NCBI RefSeq assembly: GCF_003473485.1
Contig: NC_053043.1
Span: 134,001-198,000 of the forward strand
Length of the DNA stretch: 64,000 nucleotides
Direction: 5' to 3'
Source: Medicago truncatula
Lineage: Eukaryota; Streptophyta; Magnoliopsida; Fabales; Fabaceae
This document shows, piece after piece, positions 24,101 to 37,075 of this stretch (position 1 is its first letter; each line of letters starts with the position of its first letter). A program made the translations under genes and the position numbers. The notes below the pieces were generated by a model. The model did not search any database. It was not told the DNA's origin and worked only from the letters and a program-made list of their open reading frames with translations.

Positions 24101-24778
24101 TAGAATATTGAGACTTTGGGGGCAGATTTGGAAATAAGATAAAATAAGTAGGTTAAAGATTTATATAAAAGGGGAGAGTTAGAATTATAAAAAAAAGGAT
24201 TACGTGAAACTGCTTTTGGGAGAAAAGGGAGAAAGTGAGAAGTCGAGAGAAAAGAAGAGTCAGAGAAGAGAAAGCGGTAGAATCTTGTAGAGTCCGATCA
24301 TCTAATCTAAGGTAAGGGTGGAACTAGCTTTCTCTAATAATGAGTTGTATAATTCTAAAAAAAAGGGGTTTAACATGTTGTCGTTTTGTTAGTTTTGATG
24401 TTATAGAAATTAGGGTTTGAAATTAAAATTGATTGTTGAAAGAGTAGGTAATCCGATGAATTAAGGTAATAATTGGTGTTCAGATTGTTGAATAATCATA
24501 GGTTAAGTTTCCTATCAAATTTGGGATTTGGGTAGATGAAATTTGGGTTTTTTGGGTGAAAAATGTGCGGAAATCGTAACAGCAGGGGAGAAACTCGCTA
24601 GAAGTTCGCTATTAGCGAAACCCTCTGTAGCAATTTCGCTATTAGCTAACTTTTCGCCATTAGCGAAATTGCACAGTGACAGCATACCCTGTTTTATGTT
24701 CTTGCGTCTTTTTCACACGTTTCTGTTTTGAATTGGCATTTAGTGTAAACATGAAAGTTGTAGATATGCTAGCTTTCT
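23954..24778 (+). other. Possible LTR or promoter-like repeat fragment
   Basis: A (TA)n tract at 24055-24095 is followed by a TATAAAAGG box at 24166, a purine-rich leader and an AAG|GTAAGG-like donor at about 24311. This resembles the transcribed start of a plant retrotransposon or long non-coding transcript. No ORF of note. The classification is a guess. Confidence 0.3.
24603..24672. repeat. Cluster of TTCGCTATTAGCGAA palindromes
   Basis: TTCGCTATTAGCGAA at 24604-24618 is itself palindromic. CAATTTCGCT at 24631-24640 pairs perfectly with AGCGAAATTG at about 24662-24671, forming a 10-bp stem with the related TTAGCTAA/TTCGCC sequence in its loop. Confidence 0.7.
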
Positions 24779-25260
24779 CAATTTAATATGCTAGCTTTCT
24801 CTTGTAACAAACAATTGTTAGTTATTATCTTTTACTCCAACAAATTCATATATTTTTGGCGCACTCTCTCCGTCTCTCATAACAAACAATTGTCAATTTT
24901 CTTCCTTTTGAACTTTCATTAAGTCTTTTATATTTCTTCTCTCAAATCCGTTCTTTTACAACTGCTATTCATTTTATTTATAGAATTTTAACTCTTCTTG
25001 AAACCATTGTTTGTAACAATTTTTTGTTTAAATTGAAGATAACAAGAAATAAACTTTGTTTAAAAAAAACAAACAAAATTTGTTTAAAAAAAATCAAACT
25101 TTAGTTTTTCAAATATATAACATTAATTAGTTTTATTGAAAAATAAGAGTAATTGACAAAGGGTATAATTGACGAATCGTACCCTTAAAATACCAAAAAG
25201 ACAGTTAAATAGGAACGAAAAATTCACCCTAAAAAGACACTTAAAAAGGAACGGATGGAG
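24779..25260. mobile_element. Truncated Stowaway-like element, same family as 32400-33072
   Basis: Shares long collinear stretches with 32540-33072, for example the ACAAACTTTG repeats and AGAGTAATTGACAAAGGGTA. It ends in TTAAAAAGGAACGGATGGAG followed by TA. The left terminus is missing. Confidence 0.65.
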
Positions 25261-25720
25261 TATATTATTGTTGTCATTGAAAAAATAAATATGGTTTGTT
25301 GAGTTTGTTACATTTAAAAGTCACAAATATCTATATATATATATATATATAATCATTTATAATTTACACGTAAATTTCTATAAAATACAGTTGATTAATC
25401 TGCACGCGTTAACACAGTAAAAAGAGCCGAAAGACCATCTTTTTGCTGATATACAGAGTATAAATTCATTTTTTTTAGAGAATATATTATAAATTCATTT
25501 GTTCCAGTTTTTGTCTATTTATGAAAAGAAAATAAAATAGTTGTTCCACTTTTGACTATGATTTAATTGTTTTAGTTTATCATTAATACTATCCAATTGT
25601 TACCCTTTTTGCGCAACGAAAACATATGTTCCTCTTTCTACTATAATAATATTTTTAATGATTATCTATATCTAACGTAAGTGATTAAAAACAAGGATTA
25701 GAAGTGACAGGACGGAGGGA
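25261..25720. other. Upstream flank of the CLC gene
   Basis: AT-rich, with a short (TA)n run at 25331-25351 and a CGGAGGGAGTG end typical of Stowaway MITEs at about 25712. No gene is seen. The probable 5' leader (25721-25870) carries a (GATC)4 microsatellite near 25815. Confidence 0.35.
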
Positions 25721-25870
25721 GTGTTATTACATGCAGAGGAAGCAGCAGACAAAGAGAGAGACGAGAGTTTGTTTGTTTGCATACCGTACTATATAATATA
25801 TATTGGTGTGTGTGATCGATCGATCGATCATCCATTATTATACGTTCATCGTTCAAAGAGGGATTCATTA

Positions 25871-28800
25871 ATGGAGTCATTAACAGAGGAAAGGATTGAG
25901 ATAAGAGATGATCACAAACAGCCGTTACTCATCAGAAGCAGAATTAATAACTCTTCTCAACTCGCCATCGTTGGAGCCAATATTTGCCCTATTCAGAGTC
26001 TTGATTACGAGTCAGTATTTCTTCTTCTTCTTCTTCTTTTTTTCTTCATATATTCACTCCTTTTCTTTCAATGTATTTAGTCTAAAATTTGTAACAAATA
26101 CATTTCATTTTTCTATTTCTTTTTGCTTAAATTTTTGGCAAACCTTTGTGTTAATCTATTTTGATTTTGTCTTTTATAATCATTTATCAGAAAATCAAAA
26201 TCTTTGTGAGTTCATAAAACCCAAAATCAAATTTTAACGTGGGTGACATGATTTTGTGAAAGAAACAAACATGTATTTGCTTGTTTCAATTTAAATTGCT
26301 GGTTTTTATTCTTAAAAGCACAACCTGATTGTCCCTTAAGCAAAGTTGTTAACTTTACAAGTTAATTTGTGAAATTGTATGATTTTCCGAGCTAAGTAAC
26401 TCGTAGACTCGAAATTCTTTTTTTAAGAACGTAAACTCAAACTTTAAAGGCAAAATACCACTTTTGTTCATTTTAGTTTGACATAATTCCTAGTTGGTCA
26501 TTTAAGTTTCGAAAGTTTCAATTAAATCCTAATTCTGTCGTTAAATTTTCGAAACTTGACTAACTTGAAAATTTTGTCAAAGGAAAAAAAAATGATATTT
26601 GGCCAAATTTAAATAAAACTTAGTTTACTCGATTGGACTTTGCGGTAAACTTGCTCACAATTTTTATCTCATTGTTCACATTCAGTTTATTTTCTTTTTT
26701 ATTAGTTTGATTTTGTTCATGTTATAACTGGGTTGAAAATTTATTGTATTATATAAGTATATACACCACCAAAAAAAGACGTACCACCACCAAAAAATAT
26801 ATAACGATATACGTCATGTATATTATTTGAGATAAACTTGTACGAGTCTATGAACTCACAAATACATGTTTGTTTCTTTCACAAATTGCTTGTTTAAATT
26901 GAAAAAACAGCAATTTAAATTTGCACAAACATGTAACGCGGATTCAATTTAAATTTGATTTGATATGCTATAGTGCAAATTTGAATCCGCTTTACATCTT
27001 TTCTATACACTTAGTGTGTGTTCTTGGCTACTAGGCTTTTTGTGAAGGGAATAACCTTTGATTAATGTATAATTATTATTATTTTGACAAAAAATATAAT
27101 TGATTTTCAAAATCAATTTTATTTTAAAAGATGAGTTTTTTATTTTAATACTCATTTAATCAATATAATAAAATTAAAGCAGTCTTAAATAATTTTTTTA
27201 ATTCATTTAATCAATATAATAAAATTAAAGTTGTATAAAAGTGTATTAAAAGATTGAATCAATATTTTTTTCCTTAGAAAATGTTAATTACAACTCCAAA
27301 AAGTTAAGATAGTAAAGAAGTTCTTTTTTTTTTTTTTTCAAAAGGAAAGAAGTTTTTAATATTAAAAGATTGAATCAATATTTTTTCATGGTCTTAGGTT
27401 CGATTCTACCCTGTGTCAATTTTTGTGGACTAGTTTGGTTTTTTCAAAAATAAAAAAATAAAAAAATTCTTAGAAGATATTTATAAGAATTCAATCTCAG
27501 ACAATATTTTAATGTAATATGATCCGAAATTGATTCATTTAAGAGTAGAACATTAATGTGATATGGAGAAAGATAAAGTTTTTAGGTAGAATTGATTAGT
27601 ATTCGAAGGGAAGAATAATTTGATTGTAAAAGCAAATAATAATATGAGATCCCTACATACTATACTCTCAGACAAGTGATGGGCTTTGATTTGCAACCTA
27701 AACACCCTAGTAGAGATTAGTCTAATGATTAAAACTTGTGTATATTCTCTATGAAGTCGCATGGGGGGCAAATTCTCTAACTATCACGTTTTATAACAAA
27801 AAATGGGAGGGTTTTGTAAATTAAAAATAGTGTAACAATGGAAGATGTTTTATTTTGTGCATAGCTTCATGGCTTACAGCTTTCAAAGTGTTTATTGAAT
27901 TGCGATTGTCGGTTTTGATACGACTTTTGCAGAATTGTGTTAATATTTTAATAAACTTTTGTTGTGTTTGTGTTGAATATAAGTATAATTGAGATATATG
28001 TTAATTTTGGTGGCATGTACTATGCAGGTTAATTGAGAATGATCTATTGAAACAGGACTGGAGGTCAAGAACAAAGGTTGAGATATACCAATATGTTGTT
28101 CTGAAGTGGACCCTTGCACTTCTTATTGGTTTAATTACAGGACTTGTTGGGTTCTTTAATAACCTTGGAGTTGAGAATATTGCTGGTTTCAAACTTCTAC
28201 TCACCAACAATCTCATGCTCAAGCAAAAGTACCATGAGGCATTTGCAGTGTACGTTGGTTGTAACATGATTTTAGGGGTTGGTGCGGCAGCCCTGTGTGC
28301 TTACATTGCTCCTGCAGCTGCTGGCTCTGGCATACCAGAGGTGAAGGCATACCTCAACGGCATTGATGCACATTCTATATTGGCCCCATCTACCCTCTTT
28401 GTCAAGGTATGTAATTACTTTACTTTTAAGTTCAAACTGGTTTTGATTTGCATACATGGATACAACAACAAATAGTAGTTAGCTAATGGCTTGAAGTGGT
28501 GGACAGATATTTGGTTCGATTTTAGGAGTTGCTGCTGGTTTCATTGTGGGGAAAGAAGGACCCATGGTTCATACAGGTGCTTGCATTGCTAATTTACTCG
28601 GACAAGGTGGTTCGCGTAAATATCGACTCACCTGGAAATGGCTCAGATACTTCAAAAATGATAGAGATAGGAGGGATTTGATCACGTGCGGTGCAGCTGC
28701 TGGTGTTGCCGCTGCCTTCCGTGCCCCCGTTGGTGGTGTTCTGTTCGCACTCGAAGAGGCAGCTTCATGGTGGAGGAGTGCTCTTCTGTGGCGCACATTC

Positions 28801-30643
28801 TTTACCACTGCAGTAGTAGCAGTTGTTTTGAGGAGTCTTATGCAGTTCTGTCATCAGGGAGGAGGCAGATGTGGTCTGTTTGGAGAAGGGGGACTCATCA
28901 TGTTTGATGTTAATTCTGCAAAGCCTGCCTACACCACACCTGACCTCCTCGCAGTTATATTTCTTGGAGTCATTGGAGGTCTCATGGGAAGCTTTTACAA
29001 TTATCTTGTCGATAAAGTCCTTCGCACTTACGGCGCTATAAATGAGTATGTCCTTATATATATATATATATTCTCTTTTACAATTACTAATCTGGTAATT
29101 AAGAGCTATAGCGTAGCGGAGTTTAAACAAATACCTACCGTTCTATTTTTAGTACACAATGCTATAAATAGTGGATATAGTTGCGCTATAATACTGTAGC
29201 TGCATAGTGAAATTGGATCAAGCTGTTGTATTTTTCGATTCGCAGTTGACAACACTGATTTTGGTGCATGCATTTTGACTAATAACAACTTAATTGAATT
29301 GCAGGAGAGGTCCAATATTCAAGATTCTGCTGGTGATGATTATCTCGTTTGTAACCTCCTGTATTCGATTTGGGCTTCCATTGCTATCAAAGTGTGTGCC
29401 ATGTCCAGGGGAGTGTCCCAGCTCCCCAACCGGAGGCTTCTCAATACACTACGACAATTTTCAGTGTCCACCAAACCACTACAATGATCTCAGCTCTCTA
29501 TTTTTCACTACCAACGACGATGCCATCCGCAGCCTATTCAATGATGGCTCCGCCTCTGCTAACACCGGATTTCAGCTATCAAGTCTCATAATTTTCTTCG
29601 TGGCGATATACTTGCTTGGAATTGTGACATACGGTGTTGCCATTCCCTCTGGACTCTTCATTCCCGTCATACTTGCTGGAGCTTCTTACGGGCGTCTTAT
29701 AGGGACTGTGATGGCTCCATTCACAGCTCTTGATACGGGTTTGTTTGCTCTCCTTGGAGCCGCATCTTTCCTTGGTGGCACGATGAGAATGACAGTTTCT
29801 CTATGTGTCATACTTCTTGAACTCACTAATAACTTGTTGATGCTACCATTGGTCATGTTGGTTCTCCTCATTTCTAAGACAGTGGCTGATTGTTTTAACA
29901 AAGGTGTTTATGATCAGATTGTGGCGTTGAAGGGACTACCTTATATGGAAGCACATGCAGAGCCATACATGAGGAATTTAGTTGCAGGGGATGTTGTTTC
30001 TGGTCCACTGTTTTCTTTTTGTGGGATCGAAAAAGTGGGGAATATATTGCACGCTTTGAAAGTGACAGAACATCACGGATTTCCAGTAGTTGATGAGCCT
30101 CCTTTGACGGATGCTCCCGAGTTGTGTGGGTTGGTGTTGAGGTCTCATCTTTTGGTGCTTCTCAAGCACAAGACATTGTTCACTAGGGAGAGGGTGATGA
30201 CAGGGTCTACTATTGTGAACAAGGTTAAGGCAAGGGATTTTGCAAAACCAGGTTTGGGAAGAGGGATAAGGGTGGAGGATTTGGACATTTCACAAGAGGA
30301 GATGGAAATGTATGTTGATCTTCATCCAATCACAAATACTTCTCCATATACTGTTGTTGAAACAATGTCTCTTGCAAAAGCTGCTCTTCTGTTTCGGGAG
30401 CTTGGACTCAGGCATTTGCTAGTTGTGCCTAAGAAACCAGGAGTAAGTAAAATACTCTTACTTTTATTTATTTGTGTTGTTGTTAATTAGAGTTGAATGA
30501 TGAATTACCTTTATTATTATAACTAATATTTGTAAATGTTAAACAATGTGCAGAGGCCTCCAATTGTTGGGATACTGACAAGGCATGATTTCATGCACGA
30601 CTATATCTTGGGCCTATTCCCAAACTTGAATCCCCACAAGTAG
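25871..30643 (+). CDS. CLC-c: CLC-c-type chloride channel/transporter, 5 exons, 761 aa
   Basis: Exons: 25871-26010, 28028-28406, 28507-29045, 29305-30442, 30554-30643; phases join to 762 codons. Family landmarks are clear. The selectivity motif GSGIPE lies at residues 146-151, the gating glutamate at E190 in GKEGPMVH, and the conserved FALEEAASWWR, GIPSGLF-like AIPSGLFIPV and GTMRMTVSLCVILLE helices follow. Two C-terminal CBS modules end in PPIVGILTRHDF. Arabidopsis CLC-a and CLC-b have Pro in the selectivity motif (nitrate); Ser here marks the chloride-preferring CLC-c/g type, usually on the tonoplast. The N-terminus (QPLLIRSRINNSSQLAIVGA) also matches CLC-c. The small first exon and 2-kb first intron are supported by phase and by SLDYE continuity. 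Confidence 0.96.
26011..28027 (+). other. Large intron 1 of the CLC-c gene
   Basis: 2,017 bp, AT-rich, with GTCAGT donor and TATGCAG acceptor. Contains a repeated AAAAGATTGAATCAATATTTTT segment (about 27248 and 27363), poly-T runs and a GGTTCGATTC box B-like piece at about 27398 that may come from a SINE. No coding sequence. Confidence 0.6.
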
Positions 30644-30869
30644 CCACATGAATCAAGACTATATATTTTGAACTTTCATCAAATCCTATAGCTTCGTGGA
30701 AACAGTAAATTATACAAGAGACCAATCTAGATCTTTACCGAGAAAGTAATAGGAATATATATTCACATCATATTAATTATTATCATTAATGCTTTTTTAA
30801 TTTTCTTCTTCTCTTTTTAACAAAATGAGGTTTCAATTTTTTATTTTTATTTTTATATCGATGAGGGCC

Positions 30870-31625
30870 TAAGCCCAAAAAGAAAGAGATTACAACGATA
30901 TCACACGTGAGGTAGAATTCCCCATCAAATCAGAAAGCAATAGAAGACTAATATTGCTATGACATACATCAAAGAATCAGATCCCCGAATCCATCGAACA
31001 ATCATAGTTAGCTAAAAGCGTATGCACATTGGTTTTTTTCACGGTAAGAGTGGTGGAACAACAACTTCCGAATCAAGTGCAAGCAAGCGATGAATCTTGT
31101 CAACTAGCGATCTCCCTCTCAAACTACCATGCCCACGTTGAAGTGATAACTTTGACATGACAACAACTAAGGAGTCAACATGCACCTCAATAAATCGAAA
31201 TTGCAACCTTCTGGCATACATGTGCCCTTCCAACACTCCCCACAATTCTGCCAAATAAGCACCTTCTATTCCAATATACTTCAATATACTTGGAGAAACC
31301 TCACAACCACTCACCATTGCTTCCTCTAATGATGCCACCACAACCAATATGACCACCATCTCTACAGGATCCATCTGTGTTCAATCTCACCCAGCCCACC
31401 GGTGGAGGACTCCACCAAAGTAACACCACATGAGACTGATTCTCTCTCTAAGTTGTTATTGCATTAACGGCCAAATGGTAATTACGTAAACTTCTCCTTA
31501 CAACACGAGCTGGGTTTATAAGGCCTGCTATAATTATCATTATGTTTCTCCTTATTTTTCCAATTCCAAATAGAGTGACAAGCCACGGCTCAATAATTCC
31601 TCCAATCTTCAAATGAGGTTTCAAT
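30870..31625 (-). pseudogene. LINE RNase H domain fragment
   Basis: The minus strand reads GWVRLNTDGSCRDGG then GCGGIIRGSNGEW (about 31330-31400), the start of a plant LINE RNase H domain. After a frame change come EGAYLAELWGVLEGHMYARR, EVHVDSLVVV and GRSLVDKIHRLLALD (31039-31374). The frames are broken and the RT is missing. The low-coordinate end near 30860 is the presumed 3' end. Confidence 0.75.
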
Positions 31626-32397
31626 GTTAGTATATTTGTCTTTTGTAATTTTGGTTTGGATTTACATCACAATCTTTTACATGATTGATTGAACATGAAA
31701 ACCTACAATTTACATTGTTAAATCAATCTTCATCTTTCATCCTTTTTTACTATTGATATATGGAGTTCGGTATGCTCGCTAAGCTCCATTTACTCCATTT
31801 AGGATTTGGATGTAAGACATTGGCAGAAAAATATCTAACGGTTGAGATTTGAAATTAAAAAACAAATATTTGTTTAATAAAAATACATAATAATAACAAA
31901 CAAATCATGTTCTCTTCTCTCATGTCGCAGCAACATTTTATTGTGTAAAAATCATTTTGAATAAATATAGTATATTGTATTTGAGTTGTGAAGCTTGTTT
32001 TGATCATATTACAGTGTGTGTTTGGTTGCACGGTACAACTCAAAATTGAGCGCCCCAAGGCAAAGAAAACGTGAAAATAAGGAAGTCAAGATTTGTAGAG
32101 TTGGTCAAAACGCCGGTTGGTGGGTATCCCACTGTGTAAACAAACACAGGCTTAAACGAGTTAAGATCCTCCCCCTTTATGTCTTTCTCCATTTGTTCTA
32201 TTTGGAGAGAAAAAGAACATAAAAAAAATTAATGATAATGAGACCCTCTCAATAGTATGACCCATAACATTTTTTTCTGTATAATGGAGAGGATCTTTAC
32301 TCATATTAAATAGTCTTAAAAAAAATTCAATTCAATTAACTCTTTGAGACGTAACTTATCTAAAAAAAAAAAATGTGAAAATCATTTTGAATAAATA
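31626..32397. other. Intergenic, no feature recognised
   Basis: AT-rich and without supported ORFs. The phrase TGTGAAAATCATTTTGAATAAATA occurs twice in related form (about 31945 and 32375), a minor repeat. Confidence 0.3.
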
Positions 32398-32399
32398 TA

Positions 32400-33072
32400 C
32401 TCTCTCTGTTCCTTTTTTAAGTCTCGCTTTAGAATATTAACGTTAAATTAGCAAAGTATATTTTTACACATTTTCTTCCTATTATATCCTCATTTTAATC
32501 CATCAGCAATTTTTTATTTTTTGCACACACTTTCCATTTCTAATAAATTTAATATGTTATCTTTCTTTTGTAACAAACATTACAATTGTAAGTTACTATC
32601 TAATTGTCAGTTACTATCTATTTCGCCTACAAATTTCTATCTTTTTTTGCACACTCTCTCTCAACAAATAATTGTTAATTTTTTTAAAATATTTCTTCCT
32701 TTTGAATATTCATGGAGTCTTTTATTTATTTTTCTCATATATGTTCTTTTACTTTGCACTTTTTAACAATTACTACTCGTCTTATTTATAAAATTTTAAC
32801 TCTTCATTGAACCATTATTATAGATAACAAAATTTTGTTTAAATTTGAAGGTAACAAGAAACAAACTTTGTTTTAAAAAAAACAAACAAACTTTGTTTAA
32901 AAAAACAAATTTTAGTTTTCCAAATATATAAAATTAATTAGTTTTATTGAAAAAGATAAGAGTAATTTGCAAAGGGTATAATTGACAAATCGTATCCTTA
33001 AAATACTAACACAACAACAGTTAAATATAAACGTTAAATCCGCAGTTAAACCACACTTAAAAAGGAACGGAG
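32400..33072. mobile_element. Stowaway-like TIR element, about 673 bp
   Basis: The left end CTCTCTCTGTTCCTTTTTTAAG and the right end (complement of CTCCGTTCCTTTTTAAGTG) are inverted repeats, flanked by TA at 32398-32399 and 33073-33074. This fits Tc1/mariner-type Stowaway elements (CTCCCTCCGT ends, TA target). No transposase. A truncated relative lies at 24779-25260. Confidence 0.68.
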
Positions 33073-33074
33073 TA

Positions 33075-33500
33075 AGAATTATATTATTCTCTAAACAAAG
33101 AAAAGATAGTATGTTATTAAAATGAAGTTGTATAAAGAATTATTTTTTTTTAAGGAAAAATGAAGTATAAAGAAATATGAGTTGGTTTTGTTTTTATCAC
33201 AAGACAAAAGACTTCACACTCCAAAACAAAACAGCTTCACAATTTATAATTTTAAAAGTAATCCTTATTCTACTCAAGACAAAGTAATCACCACTGCTCT
33301 AAAAAACAGAGAGATATTGCTACAGTTTGGAAAATAATAAATTTAGATAAGCACCTTTAAAAAAAAAAATTAGATTTCTTAAAAAAAATAAAATTAGATA
33401 AGCATTGATATTTTTACCTTAAATTATTTTAGTAAAAAATATAACTCACTTAATGCATTTTTTTAAAGTTAAAAAATAAAAAACATATTAACCGTATCTT
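33075..33500. other. Intergenic, no feature recognised
   Basis: A-rich runs and short repeats only. Confidence 0.3.
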
Positions 33501-33519
33501 AATTTTCTAAGACAACCAA

Positions 33520-33860
33520 AGTTATGTGATGTCAAGGTTATGGTAGCGATAAGCAAATGTGGTCGGGTTCTACTAATGGAAAATTCACAATTGCTTCAAT
33601 TTATAATGTGATGTCAAACTTTGATAATGTTGTTCAAGATGCGATTTGGTTGAAGTTCTGGAAGAGTAGAGCTCCTCAACGTATTAAACGGAAAATTCAC
33701 AATTGCTTCAACTTATAATGTGATGTCAAACTTTGATAATGTTCTTCAAGATGTGATTTGGTTGAAGCTCTGGAAGAGTAGAGCTCCTCAACGTATTAAA
33801 CATTTCATGGGGATGTTCTATTATGAAAGATTGTTAACAAATTCGAGGAAGCATATGACC
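33520..33860 (+). pseudogene. LINE zf-RVT fragment with a 112-bp tandem duplication
   Basis: The frame from 33549 reads DKQMWSGSTNGKFTIASIYN then AIWLKFWKSRAPQRIK, typical of the zf-RVT entry of plant LINEs. The 112-bp segment at 33578-33689 is repeated at 33690-33801 with a few substitutions. The reading then continues as HFMGMFYYERLLTNSRKHM. The duplication shifts the frame. Confidence 0.75.
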
Positions 33861-34754
33861 TGGTAATCCGTAATTGTAGCAATTGAATGTAGAACCGAGT
33901 CAATCTTTGGTGATTGCTGATTCTGGATCCTTTGGGATTCCCAATCTTATTCTGATTGGAATTCTTATTCGCAGGACGACTCTGATTCTTAAATTTTAGA
34001 ACAGCACCTACGAATTTCCTTTTAGTGTTGTTGTTCGAGACAGTAAACACCTCTTCTTTTAGATCTTATTTTCCTCACCTCTTCTTCAATATGAAGGCGA
34101 GTAATCAGACTTTCAAGAGAGAGCTCCTTAGTTTTATGCCTAAGAAGATTCTTGAAGTCCTTCCAATTAGGTGGCAGATTTTCAATAACAACAACAATTA
34201 TAAATTGTTCGGGTAATTGCATACCTTCAGCAACGATTTCGTGAGTTATCTTCTACAGTTCATGAGATTGTGCCTCCACAAGTTTGTCATCATTCATCTT
34301 GAAGTTGAGGTAGCGGCTCACAACACACATTTTGGCTCCAGCTTCTTTTGTATCATAGTGCTTCTCATACCTGTTTAGCAGTATCACAGAGTCTGAAATA
34401 GTCATACAGATCATCTCCAGGTCCATTCAAAATATAGTTTTTGCATAGATAATCATTATATTTCCAGAGGGTAATAACCGCAATGGCTTGTTTCACCTTC
34501 TCAGCATGTTTCTCCTTCTCATTAGGATGAGACATATTTGAATTCATATGAGCGTTACCGTTAATATTCGATCTGGTTGGAATCAAACTCTCCGGCATTA
34601 CATGCAAGTCTTCCTTCTAGACGTTGGCAACTTTTTTCGTGGTTAAGAAAAATAGCATCTTTTGTTGCCAAAGTTTGAAGAGACTGCCAAGAAATCGAAA
34701 CGGCTTATTGAAGTCAACATATGTTCCAGACACAATAATTTCTTCAGTAGTCAT
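33860..34754 (-). pseudogene. Ty1/copia gag (UBN2) remnant
   Basis: Starts at ATG 34754 (minus), MTTEEIIVSGTYVDFNKPF, then LFKLWQQKMLFFLTT and an in-frame TAG near 34620. The gag core follows: KHAEKVKQAIAVITLWK (34365-34607), then ENLPPNWKDFKNLLRHK and ELSLESLITRLHIEEE (34022-34222), the classic copia UBN2 signatures. A basic tail follows in another frame. Stops and frameshifts kill it, and no protease, integrase or RT follows because the sequence meets a LINE fragment at about 33860. Confidence 0.82.
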
Positions 34755-35433
34755 GCTGTTTTTAGAAATGTCTTAAAATTGTTGTTTTTGAAATTAGAAA
34801 AAGTACCTTAAATAGAAAAATTCATCAGCGAAGAGATTACTAGGTTGAGACACGACCAGGTCGCTCTCTTTAATACGTTTCACGACACTACCCAAAATTG
34901 TGCAAGGTAGGCTATCAACCGCGTCGCCTCCGAGATAAAACAGTTCAATTCACCTATTTAATTATGTATTGCACCGTAAGTAATCGTTTGAGAAATAACA
35001 TCATTAATATGGCATAAAATTACTCGAACCCGAAGGGACATAATGAGTAAAAGAAAAGAAGAAAGACTCGTCAACACAAGTCGAAAAGGGAGAGAGAGAA
35101 GAAAAATATTAGATGCAACAAAAATACTTTTTGGTGTGCGTAATAAGTGATGTGAGCTCTCCTTTTATAGGTAGAGTTCATAACAAATCTGGAACGACTT
35201 GCAGATTAAACAAACTTCATTATTAAGCAATCCGCGAATCTGTTTTCACGCGAGCGGATGTATCCAGAATTTTCCGCATATTATGTTACATCGGATTATA
35301 ACAAAACTTATTTGTTAAGAAAGCGCTTTCAGATAATGATTAAATTAATAAAAAAATAATTTAACATTTTTAGGTGATAAAAAAATATATTTCTATTTGA
35401 CCCAAACCCCAGACCGACACCGACGTCATCGCG

Positions 35434-35437
<4 letters not shown>
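34755..35437. other. Upstream flank of the copia gag remnant
   Basis: Should contain the leader and perhaps LTR of the minus-strand copia element. I cannot define LTR ends because no second LTR is present in the neighbourhood. Confidence 0.3.

Positions 35438-35471
<34 letters not shown>
35438..35471. repeat. (TA)n microsatellite
   Basis: About 17 uninterrupted TA units. Confidence 0.95.
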
Positions 35472-35473
<2 letters not shown>

Positions 35474-35815
35474 GTAAGCGCTCACTCGTTTGCAAAAGTG
35501 GATTCCCCAAGGGTACATCCTTGGAGATTACCCCCACTTATATAAACACTACTAGTGGGTATGTCCTTTTGAACGTGAGACATTTTTTCAATTCATACCA
35601 ACACTAGTTCTTTTCAATGGAACTTGTGTTTACTCTTCCAACTTCCACTCAAATTCAACTAGTGTTCCAAAAAAAACAAGGAAACTCATAATGATAATTT
35701 TCAAAGACCTTTACATGCTAAAATATTATTTTGAGTTGTGTTGGTGATTATCACATTGCAACAACAAGGTCTGCTATAACTACATCTCAGCCGACACGTT
35801 TAGAGAAGGTGGGAT

Positions 35816-35992
35816 TGAAGGGACTGCCGATGGGTGGGTCAAGATTAATACTGACGATGTTTATAAGGATGATAGTATCGCGGGGTGTGGAGGACTTATT
35901 AATGGTATGGAAGGCGAGCGATTGGTTATCCCATTGCTTGTGTAGTGTTCTTGTACTTGTAGTGCAATGACTGAATTACGACTTACTGGTAT
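35816..35992 (+). pseudogene. LINE RNase H domain fragment
   Basis: Plus-strand reading GWVKINTDDVYKDDSIAGCG followed by GLINGMEGERLVIP is the beginning of a plant LINE RNase H domain; it then breaks. Only about 60 codons survive. Confidence 0.6.
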
Positions 35993-37050
35993 AATCAAGG
36001 ATCAAATTGTGTCTCTTTACTTTTTTACTTTGTTATGCACATATATGCACCAAGGATCACGTTGACATCTGTTTAAATAATTCAAGGACTTATTTGATGG
36101 TATTTTTATATAACGTAGGGATCAATTTGATACTTAGGCAAATAATTTAAGGACTAATTTGATGGAAATATTTCGACAGAAAGGTTGCATTCGTTCATCT
36201 TGAATCCCTTTTCATTACAGCAATACACATACCTAGTACAATAGAGTAGCATGTTAAACAACTCAAACAAGCAAATTATGACTATCAAATACTTAATCAA
36301 CCAAACCTCACTTTCTACATAGTCAACTTTGTCCATCAACCTTGCCCTCTAAACCTCTTCATTGCCACTTTCCATATGGCTTAACTATGGACTGAAAATT
36401 CTCCATCAATCTCGCCTTTCTTCCATGACCAGCACCAATTCCATTGTTTTTAAAGTAACAAAGTTCTTCCGCTTCACCAACATTCAAGTACTTTCACATC
36501 ACCATTCAAGTAATTCCTCAAAAAAAATTAGGTTTTTAAGTTTTTTGAATTGGGGAAGAACTTTGTCATCAATCTTTGGAAATTTTTTGGGGATTTTGAA
36601 CACCAGGCGACAAATTATAAAATTAGGGTTCCAAATTTTTATATTTGGGGAAGAAAGAGACGTCGAGAAGAAAGAGATGTTGGGAAAAAGAGATGTTGGG
36701 GAATTTGCAATTTTCTGTAAATCAATCAATTTGGTCCGTGGTAATTTCATCATTTTCGCCTAAATTAGTCTCTGCTTGCGTGACATCTGACGTGGTAAGT
36801 CTTGTAAGCGGTTAACGGTACATGTCACCTCCGTTAATAGACCAACTTAACGGATGGATCGATTTGATTGACGTTTTGAAAATTCAAGAACTAAATAGAT
36901 ATTTTGTAAAATTTGGGGTCGAATTTGACTGATTTTTGAAAATTCAAGACGAAATTGAAGTATTACTCAATAAAATATGGATACCCCTTTCTTTTTTAAA
37001 AAAAAAAAAAATTAAAATACGGGTGAAAAGTGAAAGGGTTAGGGAAAGTG
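35993..37050. other. Intergenic with repeat debris; upstream of the ZRSR2-like gene
   Basis: Several AAGGACTAATTTGATGG and TCAATTTGGTCC-type phrases (36000-36180 and 36725-36960) look like remnants of the ggact-type MITEs seen elsewhere. The ORF at 36362-36763 has no recognised similarity. The last part is the presumed promoter of the gene at 37076. Confidence 0.35.
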
Positions 37051-37075
37051 GCATGAATCGAAAGAGAGATTGGAG

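Noticed and set aside
28569-29130. Minus-strand ORFs over the CLC-c exons
   Set aside because: Shadows of well-conserved CLC coding sequence.
36362-36763. 133-aa ORF upstream of the ZRSR2-like gene
   Set aside because: AT-rich, overlapping ORFs on both strands, no motif, and repeat debris nearby.
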